Assembly: GCA_903860975.1 (NCBI GenBank)
Contig: CAIOSI010000014.1
Span: forward strand, 1 to 64,000
Source of the DNA: an uncultured Alphaproteobacteria bacterium
GTDB lineage: Bacteria; Pseudomonadota; Alphaproteobacteria; Caulobacterales; Caulobacteraceae
Direction of reading: 5' to 3'
DNA length: 64,000 nucleotides
Of the stretch, positions 9,960-18,143 are shown in pieces. The notes below the pieces were generated by a model. It worked only from the letters and a program-made list of their open reading frames with translations, was not told the origin of the DNA and did no database searches. Made by a program: the position numbers and the translations under genes. Positions within the stretch are counted from its first letter, which is position 1. Each line of letters begins with the position of its first letter.

Positions 9960-10253
9960 ATGTCTGACGAAGAGCTTACCTTTAATCCTACCGCCACTTC
10001 GCGATCAGCGGCCGTGACCCGCGGCCTCGAGCTTGGGCTGGGCGTTGGCCAGCGCGAGCTTGACGCGCAGCGTGATCCAGCGGTCGATCCGCCCTTACGC
10101 CATGGAAACCCACAGAACGATTGGGGCAATCCTGCCGATGAGGGTGCGACCTATTCGGCCAACCACGCCACGCGCGGCGAAAAAACCGACGCCGAAAAGG
10201 GGCCGGGACCTAAGACCCGCGCCGCCTCCAACGCTGCGATCAGCCGGCGCTAG
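9960..10253 (+). CDS. Small hydrophilic hypothetical protein
   Basis: 97 residues beginning MSDEELTFNPTATSRS, rich in Asn, Arg, Glu and Pro, with no hydrophobic segment and no recognised domain. An AAAAGGA ribosome site sits 8 nt before the ATG, and the frame has GC-rich third positions like its neighbours. The stop touches the convergent mmsA stop. It is probably a real small cytoplasmic, perhaps disordered, protein. Function unknown. Confidence 0.6.
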   Translation: MSDEELTFNPTATSRSAAVTRGLELGLGVGQRELDAQRDPAVDPPLRHGNPQNDWGNPADEGATYSANHATRGEKTDAEKGPGPKTRAASNAAISRR

Positions 10254-11750
10254 TCAGCCCATCGTCGGGATGACGAAGGCTGAGTCCTCGACGGCGCCCT
10301 CCGGCCAGCGCGCGGTGATCGTCTTCACCTTGGTGTAGAATTTCACACCTTCCATTCCGTGCTGGTTGGTGTCGCCAAAGGCCGAGCGCTTCCAGCCGCC
10401 GAAGGTGTGATAGGCCACCGGCACAGGAATCGGCACATTGATACCGACCATGCCGACGTTGACACGCGAGGCAAACTCACGCGCCACGCGGCCGTTGCGC
10501 GTGAAGATGGCCACCCCGTTGCCGTACTGGTGGTTGGAGGGGAGCGCTAGGGCGTCTTCGAAAGTCTCGGCTCGAACGATCTGCAGAACAGGTCCAAAGA
10601 TCTCTTCTTGATAGGTGCGCATTGCAGGCTTCACCTGATCGAAGAGGCTGGGACCAATGAAAAAGCCCTTCTCGTAGCCCTGCAGGGCGAAGTCGCGACC
10701 ATCAACGATCAGCTCAGCGCCTTCGTCCTTACCAAGCTGGATGTAATCTGAGATTTTCTGGCGATGGGCCGCGGTGACAACCGGGCCATATTGAGCAGCG
10801 CCGTCTGTGGAGATCCCAACTTTCAACGTTTCGATTTCCGCCAGCATCTTCTCGCGGAAGGCCTCGGCGGTCTTTGCGCCCACCGGCACGACCACTGGCA
10901 GCGCCATGCAGCGCTCGCCTGCCGAACCGAAGGCCGCCCCGGAAATATCCTTTACGGCCTGATCGAGATCGGCATCGGGCATGACGATGCCGTGGTTCTT
11001 GGCTCCGCCCATGGCCTGGACACGCTTACCCGCCGCGGTGCCGCGGGAATAGACATAGTGAGCGATATCCGACGAACCGACAAAGCTCACCGCCTTGATG
11101 TCCGGATGCTCGAGGATCGCGTCGACCACGGTCTTGTCGCCGTGCACCACGTTCAGCACACCCTTGGGAGCGCCCGCCTCCATCATCAGCTCGGCCAAAC
11201 GGACAGGAACCGAAGGATCCTTTTCCGAAGGCTTCAAGATGAATGTGTTGCCGACCGCGATGGCGATACCAAACATCCACATCGGGATCATCGCTGGGAA
11301 GTTGAAGGGCGTGATACCCGCCGCAACGCCCAGCGGCTGACGCATGGAATAGACGTCGATGCCCGGACCAGCGCCTTCGGTGTACTCGCCCTTGAGCACG
11401 TGGGGGATGCCGCAGGCGAACTCGATAACTTCCAGGCCGCGCTGGATGTCGCCCTTGCTATCGGCGATGACCTTGCCGTGCTCGCAGGAGAGCATCTCGG
11501 CGAGCGGGTCCATGTTCGCTTCAACCAACCGCTTGAAGTCGAACATCACCCGGGCCCGCCGTTGCGGATTGACGAGCGCCCAGACCTGCTGAGCTCGCAC
11601 CGCGCTGGCGACGGCCGCATCAAGCTCCGATACGCTCGCCAGCGCCACACGAGCCTGAACCTCGCCGGTATTGGGATTGAAAATATCGCCGAAGCGGCCA
11701 GAGGATCCGGCGACAGAGGCGCCGTCGATGAAGTGGGTGATCTCACGCAT
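10254..11750 (-). CDS. mmsA: CoA-acylating methylmalonate-semialdehyde dehydrogenase
   Basis: 498-residue aldehyde dehydrogenase that converts (methyl)malonate semialdehyde plus CoA and NAD+ to propionyl- or acetyl-CoA, in valine and inositol catabolism. The family signature is seen in GITPFNFPAMIPMWM and in the active-site segment GSAGERCMALPVVV with the nucleophilic Cys; most other ALDHs have GQxC there. The C-terminal AYHTFGGWKRSAFGDTNQHG is typical of MmsA. The gene stands alone here, without mmsB or acyl-CoA dehydrogenase beside it. Confidence 0.94.
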   Translation of the reverse strand: MREITHFIDGASVAGSSGRFGDIFNPNTGEVQARVALASVSELDAAVASAVRAQQVWALVNPQRRARVMFDFKRLVEANMDPLAEMLSCEHGKVIADSKGDIQRGLEVIEFACGIPHVLKGEYTEGAGPGIDVYSMRQPLGVAAGITPFNFPAMIPMWMFGIAIAVGNTFILKPSEKDPSVPVRLAELMMEAGAPKGVLNVVHGDKTVVDAILEHPDIKAVSFVGSSDIAHYVYSRGTAAGKRVQAMGGAKNHGIVMPDADLDQAVKDISGAAFGSAGERCMALPVVVPVGAKTAEAFREKMLAEIETLKVGISTDGAAQYGPVVTAAHRQKISDYIQLGKDEGAELIVDGRDFALQGYEKGFFIGPSLFDQVKPAMRTYQEEIFGPVLQIVRAETFEDALALPSNHQYGNGVAIFTRNGRVAREFASRVNVGMVGINVPIPVPVAYHTFGGWKRSAFGDTNQHGMEGVKFYTKVKTITARWPEGAVEDSAFVIPTMG

Positions 11751-11854
11751 GCGCGGCCTTTTAGGCGCTCCCGGCGCCGACGCAAACCCGCCTCATCATC
11801 CCTTAAGTCTCAAGCCCTAGAAATGGGTGTGCGCTTCAAGCCTCGGAGACCGCG

Positions 11855-12019
11855 TTGCAACTGTCCACAATTCCGGTTCCGGTTTTCTTCATACCGGTTC
11901 AACCCGTGGCGCCGGTGGCACCGATCAAGGGTCGCGACAACGGGACTGAAGACGCCGTCCAGAAGCTGCGCGCCGCGCCGCCGCCGGGTGCGGGGAGCCT
12001 TCTCGACATCGACGCCTAA
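11855..12019 (+). CDS. Putative 54-residue Pro/Val-rich small protein (TTG start)
   Basis: The frame reads LQLSTIPVPVFFIPVQPVAP (first codon TTG, Met in the protein), then VAPIKGRDNGTED and ends LLDIDA. A GGAG motif lies 6 nt before the TTG. Third codon positions are GC-rich, as in real genes here. A short hydrophobic PVPVFFIPVQPVAPVAP stretch is followed by a charged tail. No family recognised. It lies 57 nt before the acyltransferase start and could lead that operon. Confidence 0.42.
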   Translation: MQLSTIPVPVFFIPVQPVAPVAPIKGRDNGTEDAVQKLRAAPPPGAGSLLDIDA

Positions 12020-12076
12020 CTTCTGACACCGAACGCCAGCTTGCCGAGCGGCGGGCTGCCTGCGAGTCTCTGCGTC

Positions 12077-12949
12077 ATGGCTGTCGCTTCGCTCTCCCAG
12101 ACGTTCAGCCCGGCACGGACCCGGGATCACATCGTCGATGTCCTGATCGCAGCGCGCGCACCCAAGCTGGCGGCCAGCATCGCATGGCCTATCGTCCGAC
12201 CGCTGCTCTACAGCTTCCTCGACTACGATAAGGCCAGGCGGATGGCCGATGAGATCGCGGCCTTGCCCGGACTGGCAGCGCTGAGCCACGTTTCGGACTT
12301 GCTCAACGTCAAGATCTGCGGCTCGGGTTTAGGCGGCATCCCGACGATGGGCCGCGTTATCGTCGTCTGTAATCATCCGACGGGTATCGCCGATGGCGTG
12401 GCTGTCTATGACGCCCTGAAGAATATCCGGCCAGATCTGTGCTTCTACGCCAATTCCGACGCCCAGCGGGTCTCGCCTGGCCTGCGCGACGTCTTGGTGC
12501 CCGTCGAATGGGTCGAGGCCAATCGCACCCGCGAACGGACCCGTGCGACGCTGCTACTCACCCGCGAAGTCCTCGAAGCCGAGCGATGCCTGGTGATCTT
12601 CCCCTCGGGGCGCTTATCGCGCGTTCATTCAGATGGGAGACTTGTGGATCCGCCTTGGGCGCCGTCGACAATTTCCCTGGCGCGAAAATACAACGCACCG
12701 ATCGTGCCGCTACACGTGGCAGGGCCATCGTCACGGATGTTCCACTTCTTCAACCGCTTCTCCTCGGAGTTGCGGGACATGACCTTGTTCCATGAACTGC
12801 TCAATAAAAGGGGTGGCCAGTTCGTGCTATCCGCCGGCAGGCTGATCGCGCCAGACGCCCTGAAAGGCGAGCCGAGCGAGGTCGTGGCCAAGCTGAAAGC
12901 CTTCGTTGAGGTTGAACTGCCCCAGGTGCCCGAACGAGCTTTCGAATGA
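12077..12949 (+). CDS. Lysophospholipid acyltransferase-like protein
   Basis: 290 residues from the ATG at 12077 (a TTG at 12041 is also in frame). It has a PlsC-like acyltransferase core: NHPTGIADG at 99-107 holds the catalytic His/Asp pair in the NHPxGxxDG variant of the usual HX4D motif. A later FPSGRLSR segment corresponds to the substrate-binding block, and APIVPLHVAGPSSR to the last block. It probably transfers acyl groups to a glycerolipid or other lipid at the inner membrane; the acceptor is unknown. Its stop overlaps the tsaE start as ATGA, coupling it to the tsaE-amgK-murU-addBA run. Confidence 0.82.
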   Translation: MAVASLSQTFSPARTRDHIVDVLIAARAPKLAASIAWPIVRPLLYSFLDYDKARRMADEIAALPGLAALSHVSDLLNVKICGSGLGGIPTMGRVIVVCNHPTGIADGVAVYDALKNIRPDLCFYANSDAQRVSPGLRDVLVPVEWVEANRTRERTRATLLLTREVLEAERCLVIFPSGRLSRVHSDGRLVDPPWAPSTISLARKYNAPIVPLHVAGPSSRMFHFFNRFSSELRDMTLFHELLNKRGGQFVLSAGRLIAPDALKGEPSEVVAKLKAFVEVELPQVPERAFE

Positions 12950-13383
12950 GGCTCAAGGATGAGAAAGCCACGGCCCGGCTTGGCTGGGCTATTTCGCAGG
13001 CCTTGCGGCCTGGCGAGGCGATATGTCTGTCAGGGCCTCTGGGTGCCGGAAAATCGACCCTGGCGCGCGCCCTGATCCGGGCTTTGACAACCGCCGAGGA
13101 AGACGTGCCCTCGCCAACCTTCACGCTGGTCCAGTTCTACGAAGGACCCCGAATGCGGATCGCCCATTTCGACCTCTACCGGCTCTCATCGCCCGACGAA
13201 GCCTACGAGATCGGCCTCGACGAAGCCCTCGACGATGGGGCCGCGGTGATCGAGTGGCCGGAGCGGCTGGAAGGCCAGCTTCCAGCGGATCGACTCGATA
13301 TAGAGATCGTACTGGATGGGACCGGCCGCATGGCGCGGCTGACGTCTCATGGCGCTTGGGAAGGACGGCAGGTTGAACTCTGA
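12946..13383 (+). CDS. tsaE: tRNA threonylcarbamoyladenosine biosynthesis ATPase TsaE
   Basis: 145-residue P-loop protein. Walker A GPLGAGKST is at 30-38, followed by TEEDVPSPTFTLVQFYEG and the conserved HFDLYRLSSPDEAYEIG. It works with TsaB and TsaD to form t6A37 in ANN-decoding tRNAs. It starts inside the stop of the acyltransferase gene and overlaps the next gene by up to 35 nt, so it is part of a tightly coupled operon. Confidence 0.95.
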   Translation: MRLKDEKATARLGWAISQALRPGEAICLSGPLGAGKSTLARALIRALTTAEEDVPSPTFTLVQFYEGPRMRIAHFDLYRLSSPDEAYEIGLDEALDDGAAVIEWPERLEGQLPADRLDIEIVLDGTGRMARLTSHGAWEGRQVEL

Positions 13384-14464
13384 TCGTGAGGCGGTGAAGG
13401 CCCGGTTCTTCAGCGAACACGGCCTGGCGACGGCGCGGCGCGAGCGGCTTGCCGGCGATGCCTCCACGCGCAGCTATGAGCGCATCCATCTGGCGAGCGG
13501 CGCGCGCCTGATCCTTATGGACCAGCCGCCCGTGCTTGAAACCCCGATCTGCCCGCCAGGAGCCAGCGAGGCCGAACGCCTGGCATTGGGCTACAATGCC
13601 GCGGCCCGGTTGGCGGCGGGTTCGATTGCCGCATTCGTCACGACGGCCTCATACCTTCGAGACTATGGCCTTTCGGCCCCCAAGGTCGTCGCCTTTGACG
13701 TCGACGCCGGTCTGGCCGTTCTGGAGGACCTCGGCGATGGCCTCTTCGCAACCCTGATCGCAAACGGTCAGCCTGAAACGCAACTTTACGAAGCCGCCGT
13801 GGACGTACAGATCCAGCTACATGCGCACAGGCCCTCAAACATCCTTGAGGCCGAAGGCCTTGTCTGGCCGCTCCTGAACTACGACACGCTGGCCCTGAAG
13901 GTCTCCACGGACACCTTCTTGGAATGGTGGCCGAAGTTTGCGGGTCTAGCGCCGTTCAAGGCCGAAGCGGTCGCAGAATGGGATGAGCTGTGGACGCCCA
14001 TCTGGGCGCGAGGAGAGGCCGGGGCCAGTGTTTTTTGCCATCGCGACTACCACGCGCAGAACCTGCTCTGGCTTCCGGAGCGTAAGGGCGCTGCGCGGGT
14101 CGGTCTGCTCGACTTCCAAGATGCGCTGCGCGCCCACCCCGCCTGGGACCTCACGCACCTGCTTCAGGACGCACGACGAAATGTTTCGACAGCGCTCGAA
14201 GCGTCTATGCTAGATCGCTATCTCAGCGCTCAACCGCAGACCGATCGAGAAGCCTTCCTTGCCGACTACCGGGCGCTGGCTGCCTCAAACGCCGCGCGGA
14301 TACTCGGCCGCGTTTTCGCCCGCCAGGCTATGCTTGGCCGGACGCAGTACAAGGCTTTCATGCCGCGTACGTGGCGCTATCTCGAACGCAACCTGACGGA
14401 CCCGGCCCTTGCGGGACTCAAAAGCTGGTTCGACGCGCACGTGCCGACAAAGGCGCGGGCGTGA
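13349..14464 (+). CDS. amgK: Anomeric MurNAc/GlcNAc kinase (phosphotransferase)
   Basis: 371 residues with an aminoglycoside-phosphotransferase/choline-kinase fold. The catalytic loop is FCHRDYHAQNLLW (His231-Asp233...Asn238) and the metal-binding segment is LLDFQDA (about 253-259). AmgK phosphorylates MurNAc at C1 in the peptidoglycan recycling route that bypasses MurA. The assignment is supported by the coupled murU immediately downstream. The ATG at 13349 overlaps tsaE by 35 nt; a TTG at 13373 behind an AAGGACGGCAGG site is an alternative start that would overlap by only 11 nt. Confidence 0.9.
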   Translation: MALGKDGRLNSDREAVKARFFSEHGLATARRERLAGDASTRSYERIHLASGARLILMDQPPVLETPICPPGASEAERLALGYNAAARLAAGSIAAFVTTASYLRDYGLSAPKVVAFDVDAGLAVLEDLGDGLFATLIANGQPETQLYEAAVDVQIQLHAHRPSNILEAEGLVWPLLNYDTLALKVSTDTFLEWWPKFAGLAPFKAEAVAEWDELWTPIWARGEAGASVFCHRDYHAQNLLWLPERKGAARVGLLDFQDALRAHPAWDLTHLLQDARRNVSTALEASMLDRYLSAQPQTDREAFLADYRALAASNAARILGRVFARQAMLGRTQYKAFMPRTWRYLERNLTDPALAGLKSWFDAHVPTKARA

Positions 14465-15174
14465 TCGCGGGGCCCAAGACAGCGATGGTGCTGGCGGCTG
14501 GCCTCGGCACGCGGATGCGGCCGCTGACCGACAATCTGCCCAAAGCCCTCGTCCCAGTGGCCGGGCGGGCTTTGCTGGATCGCGTCCTAGACAGGCTCAG
14601 CGAGGCTGGCGTCGAGCGTGCGGTCGTCAACGTCCATCATTTCGCCGACCAGGTGGAGGCCCACCTCAAGGGCCGAACAGACCTGAAGATCATGATCTCC
14701 GATGAACGGGCCGGTCTTCTCGATTCCGGAGGTGGCATCCAGCATGCGCGGGCGCTGCTTGGGGAAGATCCGATCTTCGTCGCCAATATCGACTCTTTAT
14801 GGCTCGAGGGGGCTAGGCCGGCCCTGGAAATGCTGAAGGCAGCCTGGGATCCAGCGCAGATGGATTTGCTGCTGCTGCTGGTCGCTCGAGGTAATGGAAT
14901 CGGCTTTGAGGGGCCCCAGGGTTTCCTGATGGACGAGGCAGGACGGCTGACCCACTCCGCATCGCACGATGTCATTACGCCATTCGCCAACGTCGGCTTC
15001 GGCATCCTCAAGCCACAGACTCTGGACGGACAGCGGGACGCGGCTTTTTCGATCGTGCCGATCTGGCATCGGCTTCAGGCCGCTGGAAGGCTCTACGGTG
15101 TCGTCATGGAAGCCTTCTGGATGCATGTCGGCGATCCGGCTGCGCGCAACGCGGCCGAGGCAAGACTGGGGTGA
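14461..15174 (+). CDS. murU: MurNAc-1-phosphate uridylyltransferase
   Basis: 237-residue nucleotidyltransferase of the RmlA/MurU type, starting with GTG in a GTGA overlap with amgK. The nucleotide-binding loop is MVLAAGLGTRMRPLT with PKALVPVAGR. DSGGGIQHA and the metal-binding region near FVANIDSLW follow. It makes UDP-MurNAc from MurNAc-1-P, so AmgK plus MurU regenerate a UDP-MurNAc precursor from turned-over wall sugar independently of MurA. Such species are often intrinsically less sensitive to fosfomycin (family knowledge, not shown here). Confidence 0.9.
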   Translation: MIAGPKTAMVLAAGLGTRMRPLTDNLPKALVPVAGRALLDRVLDRLSEAGVERAVVNVHHFADQVEAHLKGRTDLKIMISDERAGLLDSGGGIQHARALLGEDPIFVANIDSLWLEGARPALEMLKAAWDPAQMDLLLLLVARGNGIGFEGPQGFLMDEAGRLTHSASHDVITPFANVGFGILKPQTLDGQRDAAFSIVPIWHRLQAAGRLYGVVMEAFWMHVGDPAARNAAEARLG

Positions 15175-18143
15175 CCGGGTTCTTCGAACAGGCCGGGCCT
15201 CGATGGTATACGATTCCGGCGCACCGCCCGTTCGTCCAGGACCTTGCGCGAGGGCTGCACGAAGCCTTGTCGCCGCTGGGGCCAGAGGCATTGTCGCAAG
15301 CCATCGTGCTCACGCCCACGCGGCGCGGTGCCCGCGCACTCGCAGACGCATTCGTTGCAGCGGCAGGCGGCAGGGCTGTTTTACCGCCACAGATTCGGCC
15401 GATGGGTGATTTGGACGACGGTGAGCCGCCCTTCGAGCCTGGCGATCTGGCGCTTGACCTCCCGGCCGCGATTGACCCGCTTCGCCGGCGATTCGAGCTG
15501 ACGAAACTGGTTTCAGAACATGCGCATCTGTTAGCGGCAGACCTGATGACGGCTTCGGCCTGCCTTGAGTTGGCCGAGGCGCTTGGCGGCTTCTTCGATA
15601 GCCTTCAGATCGAGGAGATCGAAGTCGAAGACCGACTGGCCAGTCTTGTAGACACCGAATTGGCAGAGCACTGGCAGGTCTCGCGTAACTTCCTCGAGGC
15701 CGCTTTGGTCGCCTGGCCTCGACGTCTCAAGGCGCTGGGCGTCGCCGATTTAAGCGAACGACGGGTGCGGATGTTGCGGCGACTTGCGGAGCAATGGACC
15801 CGCAATCCGCCGGAAGGCGTTCTGGTGGCTGCCGGCTCAACAGGCACCGCGCCAGCGACGCGAGACCTACTGATCGCGGTGGCCAATGCTCCACGCGGCA
15901 GCGTCGTGCTGCCTGGCCTCGACCAGGATCTCGCAGACAAAGCCTGGGCCAAGGTCGATGTGCAGCATCCACAAGGGGCGTTGAAGCGGCTTCTAGATCG
16001 GGCAGAGGTCGCCAAGCACGAGGTCAACCTATGGCCCGCCTCGGTGAACGCCAACGCCGCCGGCCGTTGGCGGCGGCGGATCGTCAACGAAGCGCTGCGG
16101 CCAGCCGAGGAAACAGCCGACTGGCTGCGGGTCATTACAGACCTTCGGACCGAGGGCGCCAAGGAACATCTCGATCCGATCATTGAGGGGCTGAAGGGGC
16201 TGTCGTTTATTAGCGCACGCACGGAGGAAGAGGCCGCCACGGTCGCTGCGCTCCTGCTGCGCGAAGTGCTGGAGACGCCAGATCAGACAGCGGCGCTGGT
16301 GACACCCGATCAGGTGTTGGCAAGACGGGTGACGGCCAAGCTGGCGCGATGGGGCGTCATCCCGGACTCATCCGTCGGCGAGAGCCTTTCGGCAGGTGGT
16401 TGCGGCACTCTGGCAGAGCTCGTGGCGCGGGCCGCCGCAGATCCGGTCGATCCGGTGACTTTGCTGGGGCTCCTCAAACACCCCTTGGTCCAGCTGGGCG
16501 ATAGCCAAGCCCTCGAAAAGGCGGCGCTGCGTGGGTCCCGGCCGCGCGACTGGACGGAGCTGACGCGAAGACTGGCGCAGACGCCGGAAATCCTGCCGCT
16601 GGCCAAACATCTAGAAGCAATTTTGAACGACCTGGCCTGGATGGACGAGGTCAAACCGGCACCTGAGGCCGCGCGTCGGGTCGCAACAGCCATGGAGGCG
16701 CTTAGCGCCAGCGATGCGGGTCCGTCGCAGGCGCTTTGGGCCGGTCATGGCGGCGAGGCGATGTCCCGCCTGCTGGGCGCATTGATCAACGATGGGGAAG
16801 GCCTGCCCAACGTCACCGCGCGCGGATTTGCCGATTTATTATCGCGTCTCATGGCGGGTGAGACCCTCCGCAATGGCGGCGCGACCCATCCACGCCTAAG
16901 AATTTTAGGTGCCATCGAAGCGCGCCTGGTCCAGGCCGATCGGCTGGTCCTGGCCGGACTTGAAGAAGGTGTTTGGCCGCGCGGAGCCGGTTTGGATCCC
17001 TTCCTATCGAGGCCGATGCGGGAAACGCTTGGACTGCCTTCGCCGGAACGGCGCATCGGACTGGCGGCTCACGATTTCGCCCAGGCCGCCTGCGCTCCGG
17101 AAGTGGTCCTCCTCCACACAGAGCGCCGCGATGGCGCGCCATCGGTGAGGTCTCGCTGGCTTTGGCGACTGGAAACTGTCGCGCGGGGCGCAGGCTCCAA
17201 GATCCCAGAGCGGCCTCAGTTTCTGGACTGGGCAAGGCGGCTGGACGCGCCTGATACTTACGAGCCCTTCAAGCGACCCGCGCCGAAGCCACCGCTCGCC
17301 GATCGCCCCCGCGAGATGGCGGTCACCCGCATCGAGACCCTGACCCGAGATCCCTATGCTGTCTGGGCGCGCGACATCCTGCGGCTCTATCCACTCGACC
17401 GGCCCGACGTCGCCACCGACGCCCGAGCTCGCGGCACGGCTATCCACGCGGCATTTGAGCGGTTCGCCAAGGCCTATCCCGCCGACCTGCCCCATGACGT
17501 CGCCGGAGTCTTCGCCAACCTTTACGTCGAGGAGTTGGAAAAGGCCGGCATTCAGCACGAAGCGATGGCTCGCGAGCGGGCCTTGGCGGTCGAAGCCGCA
17601 GATTGGGTCGCAGCCCTAGAGCATGAACGCCGCGACGGCCGGTCGATCCATGTGGAGCTGAAGGGCGGGCGCACCATCCAGGGACCGGCGGGCCCCTTCC
17701 GTATCACCGCTCGCGCCGACCGCATTGAGGTCACTGCCGATGGGTTTGGACATATCCTTGACTACAAGACGGGCAAAGCGCCCTCGAGCAGGGAAGTGGC
17801 GACCGGGTTTTCGCCGCAGCTGACCCTTACCGCCGCAATCTTAGCGGCCGGCGGTTTTCCAGAACTGGGCGCGCTGCGACCCGGTGACCTGACCTATCTG
17901 GAAATTAGTGGTCGCAAGCCCGCCGGAAGGGTCGAGACGCGGGCGGCTGCGGGTGACGAAAGCGCCAAAGCCGCCGCAAGCGCGTTAGACGGACTGGGCC
18001 GTCTCGTCGCAGATTTCGATGACCCGGCCCACCCCTATCTCAGCCGTATCGCGCCTCAGTTCGTGAAGGCCCGCGTGAGCGACTACGACCATCTGGCGCG
18101 GGTCTTCGAATGGTCGACCAGCGGCGAAGAGGGCGAGGAATGA
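15171..18143 (+). CDS. addB: Double-strand break repair protein AddB
   Basis: 990-residue AddB of the alphaproteobacterial AddAB helicase-nuclease. The N-terminal region is an inactivated helicase-like fold (TPTRRGARALADAF near residues 45-58). The C-terminus has a RecB-type nuclease core, ITARADRIEV then HILDYKTGKAP, the D...DxK active site. AddB works with AddA to resect ends and load RecA. It starts at GTG 15171, overlapping the murU stop, and its own stop overlaps addA as ATGA. Confidence 0.94.
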   Translation: MTGFFEQAGPRWYTIPAHRPFVQDLARGLHEALSPLGPEALSQAIVLTPTRRGARALADAFVAAAGGRAVLPPQIRPMGDLDDGEPPFEPGDLALDLPAAIDPLRRRFELTKLVSEHAHLLAADLMTASACLELAEALGGFFDSLQIEEIEVEDRLASLVDTELAEHWQVSRNFLEAALVAWPRRLKALGVADLSERRVRMLRRLAEQWTRNPPEGVLVAAGSTGTAPATRDLLIAVANAPRGSVVLPGLDQDLADKAWAKVDVQHPQGALKRLLDRAEVAKHEVNLWPASVNANAAGRWRRRIVNEALRPAEETADWLRVITDLRTEGAKEHLDPIIEGLKGLSFISARTEEEAATVAALLLREVLETPDQTAALVTPDQVLARRVTAKLARWGVIPDSSVGESLSAGGCGTLAELVARAAADPVDPVTLLGLLKHPLVQLGDSQALEKAALRGSRPRDWTELTRRLAQTPEILPLAKHLEAILNDLAWMDEVKPAPEAARRVATAMEALSASDAGPSQALWAGHGGEAMSRLLGALINDGEGLPNVTARGFADLLSRLMAGETLRNGGATHPRLRILGAIEARLVQADRLVLAGLEEGVWPRGAGLDPFLSRPMRETLGLPSPERRIGLAAHDFAQAACAPEVVLLHTERRDGAPSVRSRWLWRLETVARGAGSKIPERPQFLDWARRLDAPDTYEPFKRPAPKPPLADRPREMAVTRIETLTRDPYAVWARDILRLYPLDRPDVATDARARGTAIHAAFERFAKAYPADLPHDVAGVFANLYVEELEKAGIQHEAMARERALAVEAADWVAALEHERRDGRSIHVELKGGRTIQGPAGPFRITARADRIEVTADGFGHILDYKTGKAPSSREVATGFSPQLTLTAAILAAGGFPELGALRPGDLTYLEISGRKPAGRVETRAAAGDESAKAAASALDGLGRLVADFDDPAHPYLSRIAPQFVKARVSDYDHLARVFEWSTSGEEGEE

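Noticed and set aside
10764..12026. A 420-codon plus-strand frame over mmsA
   Set aside because: Antisense shadow of mmsA. Only its last part (another frame, 11855-12019) shows independent coding character.
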